Shown here: positions 1 through 5,565 of the stretch, piece after piece
How the letters are laid out: every line of letters starts with the position of its first letter
How positions within the stretch are numbered: the stretch's first letter is position 1
Origin: Actinomycetes bacterium
GTDB taxonomy: Bacteria > Actinomycetota > Actinomycetes > Actinomycetales > Microbacteriaceae
DNA: 5,594 nucleotides
NCBI GenBank assembly: GCA_023421635.1
Contig: JAEZSU010000017.1
Span: forward strand, 1 to 5,594
Direction: 5' to 3'
The notes under the pieces: model-generated
Told to the model about the DNA's origin: nothing
What the model saw: only the letters and a program-made list of their open reading frames with translations
Database searches by the model: none
Translations under genes and position numbers: made by a program

Positions 1-146
1 ATGACGAGGGCGTCGTTCTCGTCATCCCAGGCGAGATCGTAGATGAGGCCGAGGTCGACGACGTTGATCCCGAGCTCGGGGTCCATGACGTCCTTGAGCG
101 CCTCGGTGACCTCGTCGTACTTCTCCGGGGTGAGGGTCGCAGCCAT
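1..146 (-). CDS. SufT-like metal-sulfur cluster assembly factor (MIP18/DUF59 family), 3'-truncated by window edge
   Basis: I translated the first 48 codons by hand; the rest lies beyond base 1. The peptide opens with MAATLTPEKYDEVTEALKDV and then carries the family hallmark DPELGINVVDLGLIY (residues 22-36), typical of MIP18/DUF59 proteins (SufT, PaaD-like). Family members help mature or deliver Fe-S clusters to cytosolic target proteins. The conserved cysteine expected in the C-terminal half of this family cannot be checked here. The ATG lies 9 bases after the sufC stop codon with no strong Shine-Dalgarno, which suggests translation coupled to sufC. Its position as last visible gene of the suf operon fits the usual actinobacterial place of sufT, although sufS and sufU, which often precede it, are absent. 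The family call is secure; the exact role is inferred from context. Confidence 0.88.
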   Translation of the reverse strand, partial: MAATLTPEKYDEVTEALKDVMDPELGINVVDLGLIYDLAWDDENDALV

Positions 147-155
147 GTCGCGAGC

Positions 156-926
156 CTACGCCTCGAGCGGTGCGTCGGCGTCGAGGAAGCGGTCGTAACC
201 CTCGTTCTCGAGCTGGTCGGCGAGCTCCGGGCCGCCCTCCTCGACGATCCGGCCCTTGACCATGACGTGCACGTGGTCAGGGCGGATGTAGCGCAGGATG
301 CGGGTGTAGTGCGTGATGAGGAGCACACCGAGGTCGGACTCGGCCTTGGCGCGGTTGACGCCCTCCGAGACGATCTTCAGCGCGTCGACGTCGAGGCCGG
401 AGTCGGTCTCGTCGAGCACCGCGATCCGCGGCTTGAGGAGCTCGAGCTGCAGGATCTCGTGACGCTTCTTCTCGCCGCCCGAGAACCCTTCGTTGACGTT
501 GCGCTGCGCGAACTTGGGATCCATGCGCAGGTTCTTCATCGCCGCCTTGACATCCTTCGTCCAGGTGCGGATGGCGGGGGCCTCGCCGTCGATGGCGGTC
601 TTGGCGGTGCGCAGGAAGTTCGTCACCGTGACGCCGGGGATCTCCACCGGGTACTGCATCGCGAGGAAGAGGCCGGCGCGGGCACGCTCGTCCACGCTCA
701 TCGCCAGCACGTCCTCACCGTCGAGGGTGATGGTGCCGCCGGTGACGGTGTACTTCGGGTGGCCGGCGATCGTGTACGCCAGCGTGGACTTGCCGGAGCC
801 GTTGGGGCCCATGATGGCGTGCGTCTCGCCGGTGCGCACGGTCAGGTCGAGGCCGTTCAGGATGGGCGTGGTGCCCTCCTCGGTCTCGACCGTGACGTGC
901 AGGTCGCGGATCTCGAGAACAGACAT
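156..926 (-). CDS. sufC: Fe-S cluster assembly ATPase SufC
   Basis: SufC is the ABC-type ATPase of the SufBC2D scaffold. Its ATP hydrolysis drives the conformational change of SufB-SufD that allows cluster assembly in the cytosol. The 256-residue protein is normal length and has every ABC motif: Walker A GPNGSGKST (40-48), Q-loop Gln91 in the SufC-typical AMQYPVEIPG, signature SGGEKKR (149-155), Walker B IAVLDE with Glu173, D-loop SGLD (176-179) and switch His206. There are no membrane segments, as expected for a SUF ATPase rather than a transporter. The ATG directly abuts the TGA of the Rieske gene, and a GAAGGAAG ribosome site (932-939) sits 5 bases before it inside that gene's end, which fixes the start. 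It is fourth in the suf operon. Nothing unusual was seen in the protein. Confidence 0.97.
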   Translation of the reverse strand: MSVLEIRDLHVTVETEEGTTPILNGLDLTVRTGETHAIMGPNGSGKSTLAYTIAGHPKYTVTGGTITLDGEDVLAMSVDERARAGLFLAMQYPVEIPGVTVTNFLRTAKTAIDGEAPAIRTWTKDVKAAMKNLRMDPKFAQRNVNEGFSGGEKKRHEILQLELLKPRIAVLDETDSGLDVDALKIVSEGVNRAKAESDLGVLLITHYTRILRYIRPDHVHVMVKGRIVEEGGPELADQLENEGYDRFLDADAPLEA

Positions 927-1253
927 TCAGACTTCCTTCGTGAGGGTGGGATCGATGAGCACGTCGTCACCGTCGACGGTGACCTCGAACACGGGGACGG
1001 GCTCGTACGCGGGGAGGTTCAGGGGGCGGCCGGTGCGCAGCGAGAAGGCGGAGCCGTGGGCCCAGCACTCGAGCGTGTCGCCCTCGACGAACCCGTCGGA
1101 GAGCGAGATGTCGCCGTGGGTGCAGGTGTCGCCGATCGCGTGCACCTCGCCGGCGGAGTCGAGCACCACCGCGATGGCGACGCCGTCCACCTCGACGCGG
1201 CGGGCCTCGTCCTGGACGAGGTCGCTCAGCGCGCAGACGCGGGTCGCGGTCAT
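927..1253 (-). CDS. Rieske-type [2Fe-2S] ferredoxin within the suf operon
   Basis: This is a 108-residue soluble protein of the small Rieske ferredoxin family (often labelled non-heme iron oxygenase ferredoxin subunit). The two cluster-binding boxes are visible: C-T-H-G-D with Cys44 and His46, and C-W-A-H-G with Cys63 and His66, giving the two-Cys, two-His ligand set. The spacing and the following SxFSLRTGRP segment fit the family. It has no signal peptide or membrane helix. The open frame runs far upstream inside sufD, but the true start is the ATG at 1253-1251, which overlaps the sufD stop as ATGA; the family homology begins there. Its place between sufD and sufC recurs in other Actinobacteria (from memory), so an electron-transfer role in Fe-S assembly is more likely than service to a dioxygenase, and no oxygenase gene is nearby. 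That role is inference. Confidence 0.93.
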   Translation of the reverse strand: MTATRVCALSDLVQDEARRVEVDGVAIAVVLDSAGEVHAIGDTCTHGDISLSDGFVEGDTLECWAHGSAFSLRTGRPLNLPAYEPVPVFEVTVDGDDVLIDPTLTKEV

Positions 1254-2434
1254 CGGGCGACCCCCGCGGCGAGCTCCTCCTCGATGCGCGCGACGAGTCG
1301 CTCCTCGAGCTCGTCCACGCCGATCTTCTGGACGATCTCCATGAGGAAGCCGAGCACGACGAGGCGGCGCGCCTCGTCCTCCGCGATGCCGCGGGCCTGC
1401 AGGTAGAACAGCTGCTCGTCGTCGAAGCGTCCGGTGGCACTGGCGTGCCCGGCACCGGCGATGTCGCCGGTCTCGATCTCGAGGTTCGGGATCGAGTCTG
1501 CTCGCGCGCCCTCGGTGAGCACGAGGTTGCGGTTGGCCTCGTAGGAGTCGGTGCCCGTGGCATCCGGTCCGATCAGCACGTCGCCGATCCAGACCGTGCG
1601 GGCGGACTCGCCCTGCAGCGCGCCCTTGTAGAGGACGTCGCCGCGGGTCGAGGCGCCCTTGTGGAACAGATACACCTGGCTCTCTAGGTGCTGGCCGGCG
1701 TCGGAGAACGCCAGGCCGTACAGCTCGCCCTGCGCGCCGGTGCCGGCGAGCTCGACGCTGGGGTTCACGCGCACGATGCCGCCGCCGAAGCTGACGACGA
1801 TGTGGCGAAGCAGCGCGTCGCGTCCCACGCGGGCCTGGTGGGCGGACACGTGGCGAGCGTCGTCCTCCCACTCCTGCACGCTGACGAGGGTGAGCGATGC
1901 CCCGTCGCGGACGATGATCTCGACGTTCTCGGCGAACTGCGCGCTCCCGGCGTGACGGAGCACGATCGTGCCGCGTGAGTTCGCACCGGCCTCGATGACG
2001 AGGTGGGCGTGGGCGACGAGCTCCGCACCGGCGCCACGGAGGTCGACGACGACGGTCTCGTCGAGTTCCGCGTTCGCGGGGATCGACAGCCACAGCGCCT
2101 CGGCTGAGCGCTGCCAGGCGATGGCGGCGGTGATGTCCTCGGGGGTGAACACCTCGCCGCGCGGGGCCGTCCCGATCGGAAGGGAGGCCGCGGCGAGCGG
2201 CCCGGTGACCGTGATACCGACGGCACCGGCGTCGCCGGCACGGTCGGTCACGAGCGAACCGAGCCGGTCCACGGGCGTGTGCTTCCAGTTCACCTCGCGG
2301 CCGGTCGGCGCGCCGAACGCGGCCGGCTCGTAGGAGCGGAGGCGCTCGGACCGGGTCTGCACCGGGACGAACGAGGCGGCAGGGTCGATGTGCCCCTTCG
2401 TCTGGACGACGGGGGCTGCGGTAGCGGCGGACAT
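1250..2434 (-). CDS. sufD: Fe-S cluster assembly protein SufD
   Basis: SufD is the beta-helix partner of SufB in the SufBC2D scaffold, contributing to the assembly site and iron acquisition. The 394-residue length is normal. The C-terminal half carries family hallmarks: a Y-E-A-N-R-N-L segment near 298-304, SIPNLEIETGD (314-324), then GHASATGRFDDEQLFYLQAR from 329, with His330 matching the conserved SufD histidine (His360 in E. coli). The protein has no cysteine at all; the position of E. coli Cys358 appears to be Ala328. The ATG at 2434-2432 shares one base with the sufB TGA (TGATG), and a GGAAGGA ribosome site at 2446-2452 supports it. The frame stays open upstream to about 3295, but that is overlap with sufB, not a longer SufD. 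Its stop overlaps the Rieske start by four bases, implying coupled translation. Confidence 0.96.
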   Translation of the reverse strand: MSAATAAPVVQTKGHIDPAASFVPVQTRSERLRSYEPAAFGAPTGREVNWKHTPVDRLGSLVTDRAGDAGAVGITVTGPLAAASLPIGTAPRGEVFTPEDITAAIAWQRSAEALWLSIPANAELDETVVVDLRGAGAELVAHAHLVIEAGANSRGTIVLRHAGSAQFAENVEIIVRDGASLTLVSVQEWEDDARHVSAHQARVGRDALLRHIVVSFGGGIVRVNPSVELAGTGAQGELYGLAFSDAGQHLESQVYLFHKGASTRGDVLYKGALQGESARTVWIGDVLIGPDATGTDSYEANRNLVLTEGARADSIPNLEIETGDIAGAGHASATGRFDDEQLFYLQARGIAEDEARRLVVLGFLMEIVQKIGVDELEERLVARIEEELAAGVAR

Positions 2435-3852
2435 CAGCCGACGGATCCTTCCATGCCCATCTCGATGAGCTTGTTCAATTCGAGCGCGTACTCCATCGGC
2501 AGCTCCCGCGCGATCGGCTCGATGAAGCCGCGCACGATCATGGCCATCGCCTCGTCCTCGGGCATGCCACGGCTCATGAGGTAGAAGAGCTGCTCCTCGC
2601 TCACCTTGGACACGGTGGCCTCGTGGCCGAGCTGGACGTCGTCGACGCGGATGTCGATCGCGGGGTACGTGTCCGAGCGGGAGATGGTGTCGACGAGCAG
2701 GGCGTCGCAGCGGACCGTGTTCGCGGAGTGGTGCGCGGCCGCATCCACCCGCACCTCGCCGCGATAGCCTGCGCGTCCGCCGCCGCGGGCGATGGACTTC
2801 GACACGATCGAGGACTGCGTGTAGGGCGCCATGTGGATCATCTTGGCGCCGGCGTCCTGGTGCTGGCCGGGGCCGGCGAAGGCGACCGACAGGGTCTCGC
2901 CCTTGGCGTGCTCGCCCATGAGGTAGATGGACGGGTACTTCATCGTCACCTTCGAGCCGATGTTGCCGTCGACCCACTCCATGGTGGCGCCCTCGTGCGC
3001 GATGGCGCGCTTGGTCACGAGGTTGTAGACATTGTTCGACCAGTTCTGGATGGTCGTGTACCGGACCCGGGCGTTCTTCTTGACGATGATCTCGACCACC
3101 GCGGAGTGCAGCGAATCGGACTTGTAGATCGGGGCGGTGCAGCCCTCGATGTAGTGCACGTACGAGTCCTCGTCGGCGATGATGAGCGTCCGCTCGAACT
3201 GCCCCATGTTCTCGGTGTTGATGCGGAAGTACGCCTGCAGCGGGATCTCCACATGCACGCCCTTCGGCACGTACACGAACGATCCGCCGGACCACACCGC
3301 GGTGTTCAGGGCCGCGAACTTGTTGTCGCCCGCCGGGATCACCGTGCCGAAGTACTCCTCGAAGAACTCGGGGTGCTCGCGCAGCGCGGTGTCGGTGTCC
3401 ATGAAGATGACGCCCTGGCGCTCCAGGTCCTCCTGGATCTGGTGGTACACCACCTCGGACTCGTACTGCGCGGCGACGCCGGCGACGAGCCGGGAGCGCT
3501 CCGCCTCCGGGATGCCGAGCTTCTCATACGTGTTGCGGATGTCCTCGGGGAGGTCCTCCCACGACTGCGCCTGCTTCTCGGTGGAGCGGACGAAGTACTT
3601 GATGTTCTCGAAGTCGATGTCCGAGAGGTCGGCGCCCCAGGTCGGCATCGGCTTCTTGCCGAACAGCTGGTAGCCCTTCAGACGGGTCTTCAGCATCCAT
3701 TCGGGCTCCGCCTTCAGCGCGGAGATGTCGCGGACGACGGCCTCGGTGAGGCCACGCTTCGCGCTCGCACCCGCGGCGTCCGGGTCGTGCCACCCGAACT
3801 CGTACACGCCGAGCCCTTCGAGCTCAGGACGATCGATCAGCACATCGGACAT
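2434..3852 (-). CDS. sufB: Fe-S cluster assembly scaffold protein SufB
   Basis: SufB is the main scaffold on which the nascent Fe-S cluster is assembled, in complex with SufD and two SufC. The 472-residue protein shows long SufB-specific blocks such as [20 protein letters not shown] (197-216), YIEGCTAP (234-241) and [20 protein letters not shown] (409-428). It has just two cysteines, both at functional sites: Cys238 matches E. coli Cys254 on the sulfur-transfer path, and Cys382 in V-R-C-D-A-L-L matches Cys405, the proposed cluster ligand. His410-Glu411 match the His433-Glu434 pair. No intein interrupts it, unlike many mycobacterial SufB proteins. The ATG has a strong GAGGAGAG ribosome site (3862-3869) 9 bases upstream. 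It is the first gene of the operon, divergent from ctaA, with no sufR-type regulator in between. Confidence 0.98.
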   Translation of the reverse strand: MSDVLIDRPELEGLGVYEFGWHDPDAAGASAKRGLTEAVVRDISALKAEPEWMLKTRLKGYQLFGKKPMPTWGADLSDIDFENIKYFVRSTEKQAQSWEDLPEDIRNTYEKLGIPEAERSRLVAGVAAQYESEVVYHQIQEDLERQGVIFMDTDTALREHPEFFEEYFGTVIPAGDNKFAALNTAVWSGGSFVYVPKGVHVEIPLQAYFRINTENMGQFERTLIIADEDSYVHYIEGCTAPIYKSDSLHSAVVEIIVKKNARVRYTTIQNWSNNVYNLVTKRAIAHEGATMEWVDGNIGSKVTMKYPSIYLMGEHAKGETLSVAFAGPGQHQDAGAKMIHMAPYTQSSIVSKSIARGGGRAGYRGEVRVDAAAHHSANTVRCDALLVDTISRSDTYPAIDIRVDDVQLGHEATVSKVSEEQLFYLMSRGMPEDEAMAMIVRGFIEPIARELPMEYALELNKLIEMGMEGSVG

Positions 3853-3861
3853 GGTGTGTCA

Positions 3862-3869
3862 CTCTCCTC
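3862..3869 (-). promoter_or_regulatory. ribosome binding site of sufB
   Basis: On the minus strand GAGGAGAG lies 9 bases before the sufB ATG. It is the strongest Shine-Dalgarno in the leftward operon and fixes the start at 3852. Confidence 0.85.
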
Positions 3870-3878
3870 GTGGGGCCT

Positions 3879-3894
3879 AACGGTGTCAGCCGTT
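3879..3894. repeat. inverted repeat AACGG-N6-CCGTT upstream of sufB
   Basis: A perfect 5-base inverted repeat with a 6-base centre (TGTCAG) lies 27-42 bases ahead of the sufB ATG, just upstream of its ribosome site. The position suits an operator or a small leader hairpin. It does not match the ACACT-N5-TGTGA motif I recall for mycobacterial SufR. Five-base arms can occur by chance, so a function is only a possibility. Confidence 0.35.
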
Positions 3895-3895
3895 C

Positions 3896-3914
3896 CGGCA
3901 TTCCGTGCCTCACG
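3896..3914. repeat. 19-base element with GGCA-N5-TGCC palindrome, copy 1
   Basis: The sequence CGGCATTCCGTGCCTCACG contains the palindrome GGCA-TTCCG-TGCC (3897-3909). It matches 17 of 19 bases of 5104-5122, ahead of the membrane-protein gene; the two differences are one base in the palindrome centre and one just after it. It lies about 45 bases upstream of the sufB ATG and 180 upstream of the ctaA ATG. A shared regulator site is plausible, but no regulator for it can be named. Confidence 0.45.
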
Positions 3915-3974
3915 CGGGAGTTCGCGAGAGGGATTGCCGTTTCCAGGCCCGGATTCGTCGGCGTGGGGGCCGCC

Positions 3975-3980
3975 TAGACT
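3975..3980 (+). promoter_or_regulatory. possible -10 element for ctaA
   Basis: TAGACT fits the actinobacterial TANNNT -10 pattern on the ctaA strand. There is no good -35 at normal spacing; TTCGTC at 3954-3959 is weak and only 15 bases away. It would give a leader of about 110 bases. This is a guess from pattern alone. Confidence 0.2.
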
Positions 3981-4021
3981 GTCGGTGGGACCGTGCGTGA
4001 GCGCGGCGTCCGAACCCCTCG

Positions 4022-4027
4022 ATTCTA
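4022..4027 (-). promoter_or_regulatory. possible -10 element for the suf operon
   Basis: On the minus strand TAGAAT differs from TATAAT by one base and sits right after CTG. No recognisable -35 lies 16-18 bases upstream. It would imply a sufB leader of about 160 bases that runs through both inverted repeats near 3879-3909. Low certainty. Confidence 0.25.
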
Positions 4028-4034
4028 CAGGTTT

Positions 4035-4058
4035 CCCTCCGCGCCCGGGGCCGGAGGG
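4035..4058 (+). repeat. GC-rich inverted repeat in the ctaA leader
   Basis: CCCTCCG (4035-4041) and CGGAGGG (4052-4058) are perfect 7-base inverted arms around a 10-base G/C-only centre. An RNA hairpin would end about 38 bases before the ctaA ATG, leaving the ribosome site free. No U-run follows, so it is not a classical terminator. It could be a leader structure or just a product of high G+C. Confidence 0.4.
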
Positions 4059-4081
4059 CACGGCCCGCCCCCGGCACGGCC
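4057..4081 (+). repeat. direct repeat GGCACGGCC x2 before ctaA
   Basis: The 9-base word GGCACGGCC occurs at 4057-4065 and 4073-4081, 16 bases start to start, immediately ahead of the ctaA ribosome site. The core GGCACGG is also the minus-strand reading of the CCGTGCC half of the palindromes at 3897-3909 and 5105-5117. The 7-mer alone also occurs inside sufB and sufD, so it is not specific to promoters. Confidence 0.35.
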
Positions 4082-4084
4082 ACC

Positions 4085-4091
4085 AGGAGAG
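4085..4091 (+). promoter_or_regulatory. ribosome binding site of ctaA
   Basis: AGGAGAG ends 5 bases before the ATG at 4097 and fixes the ctaA start. Confidence 0.85.
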
Positions 4092-4096
4092 CACGC

Positions 4097-5053
4097 ATGT
4101 CCGTCGACACCTCACCCGCACCCACTCGCTCAGGTCTGTGGGCACGCTTCATCGCGTGGCTGCCGGACCACGTCGACCGCCGCGTGGTGGTCGCCGCCTG
4201 GGCGACGCTCGTCGTGCAGATCGGCATCGTCGGCACCGGCGGGCTCGTGCGGCTCACGGGATCCGGGCTCGGATGCTCCACCTGGCCGCGCTGCACCGAC
4301 GACTCCTTCGTCGCGACGCCCGAGATGGGCATCCATGGCGCCATCGAGTTCGGCAACCGCCTGCTCACGTTCGTGCTGGTGATCGTCGCGATCGTGACCT
4401 TCCTGTTCGTCGTGCGGATGCGCCGCACCCGCCCCGAGCTGTTCTGGCTCGCCCTCGTCATCGGCCTCTACGTCCCGCTGCAGGCCGTCATCGGCGGCAT
4501 CACCGTGCTGACGAACCTCAACCCCTACGTCGTCGGGCTCCACTTCTTCGCCTCCGCGGTCCTCGTGGGCCTTTCCGCGGTCCTCGTGGCGCGCGTGTAC
4601 GCGCAGCCGGGGCCGCGGCGTCTCGCGGTGCCGTCCTGGGTCGCGGCGACCACCCACCTCACCAGCGTGTTCGTCGCGATCACCGTGATCGTCGGCATCC
4701 TCGTCACCGGGTCCGGCCCGCACGCCGGCGACGGCGGGGCCGCCCGGAACGGCCTCGACTCCGAGTTCATGCAGCACGTGCACGCGTGGCCGGCCTACAT
4801 CACCTTCGGGCTCACCCTCATCCTCGTCGCCGCCGCGTGGCGCCGGCGCCCCGACGTCACGAACCTCCGCAGGTGGACGGGTCTGCTCCTGCTCGTCGAG
4901 CTCCTCCAGATCGGGGTCGGCCTGTGGCAGGCGCGGACCGGCCTCCCGATCGTGCTCGTGAACATCCACATGGTGCTCTCGATGCTCCTCGTGGCCGCGA
5001 TGACGGCCGTCGTGCTCTCCCTCAAGCACACCGCATCCTCAGCGAACGCATAG
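4097..5053 (+). CDS. ctaA: heme A synthase (CtaA/COX15 family)
   Basis: CtaA oxidises the C8 methyl of heme O to a formyl group, giving heme A for aa3-type cytochrome c oxidase in the plasma membrane. The 318-residue protein has eight predicted helices in two four-helix halves, roughly 31-50, 88-107, 115-133, 145-168, 182-204, 232-248, 259-277 and 285-307, after a cytoplasmic tail of about 28 residues. Hallmarks are GGLVRLTGSGLGCSTWPRC (48-66) with the extracytoplasmic cysteine pair Cys60/Cys66, GIHGAIEFGNR (78-88) with Glu84, His149 in the fourth helix, V-T-G-S-G-P-H-A-G-D (203-212), His227/His229 in Q-H-V-H-A and His291 in the last helix. Where the Bacillus enzyme has the ligand His60 (E-x-x-H-R), this one has Asn87, as I recall for actinobacterial CtaA. 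It is divergent from sufB and is followed 88 bases on by a membrane-protein gene. Confidence 0.96.
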   Translation: MSVDTSPAPTRSGLWARFIAWLPDHVDRRVVVAAWATLVVQIGIVGTGGLVRLTGSGLGCSTWPRCTDDSFVATPEMGIHGAIEFGNRLLTFVLVIVAIVTFLFVVRMRRTRPELFWLALVIGLYVPLQAVIGGITVLTNLNPYVVGLHFFASAVLVGLSAVLVARVYAQPGPRRLAVPSWVAATTHLTSVFVAITVIVGILVTGSGPHAGDGGAARNGLDSEFMQHVHAWPAYITFGLTLILVAAAWRRRPDVTNLRRWTGLLLLVELLQIGVGLWQARTGLPIVLVNIHMVLSMLLVAAMTAVVLSLKHTASSANA

Positions 5054-5103
5054 GTTCCCCATCGCTCCCGTCGGGGCGCGGCCGGAATGGTGGTCGGGTG
5101 CTG

Positions 5104-5122
5104 CGGCAATCCGTGCCGCACG
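5104..5122. repeat. 19-base element with GGCA-N5-TGCC palindrome, copy 2 (hairpin TGCGGCA/TGCCGCA)
   Basis: CGGCAATCCGTGCCGCACG matches the element at 3896-3914 in 17 of 19 positions. Here the inverted repeat is longer: TGCGGCA (5102-5108) and TGCCGCA (5114-5120) form a perfect 7-base stem around ATCCG. It ends 21 bases before the ATG of the next gene and 5 bases before its GAGGAG ribosome site. It could be an operator or an RNA hairpin that modulates translation. No U-run follows, so termination is unlikely. Confidence 0.5.
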
Positions 5123-5141
5123 TCCGAGGAGTAATCACCGT

Positions 5142-5555
5142 ATGAACACCGCACCCCGTCTGACGCGCAGCGTCCCGTTCTGGATCCTGCTCGCGGGCTC
5201 GCTGGCCAGCGTCGCCTTCGGCATCTGGCTCACCGTCGACCGCATCGGCGTCATGACCACCACCCTGCTGGACGGCACCGCGACCGGTGTCGAGGTCTAC
5301 GCGGGCCAGTCCTGGGCGGTGTTCGCGGCCGCCTTCGTCGCAGCGGGTCTCGTGGGGCTCGTCGCCGCGCTCGCCCTCGCCGTCGCCCGTTCCTTCGCGC
5401 CGCAGCCCGTCGTCGAGGCCATCGCGTGGGCTGAGGACGACGAGGTCGAGGTGCCCGCGGCTCCCGCCACCACCGCCGTCGACGCCACAGCCGTCGAGAC
5501 CACCGCGCCCGAGGCGCCGGCCGGCGACGCACCGTCGACCGACACCGCGCGCTGA
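5142..5555 (+). CDS. small two-helix membrane protein of unknown function
   Basis: The 137-residue protein has a short basic N-terminus (RLTR), a first helix about 11-31, an outer loop (32-56, including GVMTTTLLDGTATGVEVYAG), a second helix about 57-82, and a tail of about 55 residues. The tail is Ala/Thr/Pro-rich with many Asp/Glu and looks disordered; by charge it should be cytoplasmic. No catalytic or cofactor motif is seen. The ATG has a GAGGAG ribosome site (5126-5131) 10 bases upstream. Codon use matches its neighbours. I recall similar Microbacterium proteins carrying the legacy name 'dinucleotide-utilizing enzyme', which nothing in this sequence supports. Being 88 bases after ctaA on the same strand, it may be cotranscribed, but the palindrome at 5102-5120 could mark its own control. 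A role in oxidase or heme biology would be a guess by association only. Confidence 0.82.
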   Translation: MNTAPRLTRSVPFWILLAGSLASVAFGIWLTVDRIGVMTTTLLDGTATGVEVYAGQSWAVFAAAFVAAGLVGLVAALALAVARSFAPQPVVEAIAWAEDDEVEVPAAPATTAVDATAVETTAPEAPAGDAPSTDTAR

Positions 5556-5565
5556 CCCGGCCTCG

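Larger units (their letters stand above)
3853..4096. promoter_or_regulatory. divergent sufB/ctaA intergenic regulatory region
   Basis: These 244 bases separate the two divergent starts and must hold the leftward suf promoter and the rightward ctaA promoter. No textbook -35/-10 pair is visible on either strand, which is common in high-G+C Actinobacteria. The best minus-strand -10-like hexamer is TAGAAT (4027-4022), which would leave a leader of about 160 bases for sufB. The best plus-strand one is TAGACT (3975-3980), leaving about 110 bases for ctaA. Inverted repeats at 3879-3894, 3897-3909 and 4035-4058 and a direct repeat at 4057-4081 are listed separately. I see no convincing small open reading frame in it. 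Confidence 0.7.

Noticed and set aside
267..1406. Long plus-strand open frame opposite sufC, the Rieske gene and the end of sufD
   Set aside because: It is antisense to three well-supported genes, has biased composition and no recognisable domain.
1254..2093. Upstream extension of the Rieske open frame inside sufD
   Set aside because: The extra residues are Arg/Pro-rich noise overlapping sufD. The ATG at 1253 starts the family homology and has the usual ATGA coupling.
2435..3295. Upstream extension of the sufD open frame inside sufB
   Set aside because: Same situation: SufD homology and a ribosome site support the ATG at 2434, and the extension is out-of-frame sufB.
2434..3852. Intein in SufB
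   Set aside because: Mycobacterial SufB often has one, but this protein is 472 residues, continuous through all conserved blocks, with no extra insert.
3856..3868. SufR-type operator before sufB
   Set aside because: The remembered mycobacterial motif ACACT-N5-TGTGA is not present; GTGTGTCACTCT only loosely resembles part of it.
3837..4145. Minus-strand open frame across the sufB/ctaA intergenic region (about 102 codons)
   Set aside because: It overlaps the start of both genes and has no convincing ribosome site or family resemblance; a chance frame.
4130..5029. Long minus-strand open frame opposite ctaA
   Set aside because: The product is an extremely Glu/Asp/His/Arg-rich shadow; ctaA on the plus strand has clear motifs, helices and a ribosome site.
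5061..5076. Possible terminator after ctaA (CCCG-TC-GGGG region)
   Set aside because: The stem is too short, the loop too small and no T-run follows; read-through into the next gene seems as likely.
2623..5145. Very long open frame on the plus strand (about 840 codons) spanning sufB antisense and ctaA
   Set aside because: It runs opposite sufB and out of frame through ctaA, both of which have unmistakable family motifs. Its product is a low-complexity Arg/Gly/Val/Asp-rich string typical of shadow frames in high-G+C DNA.
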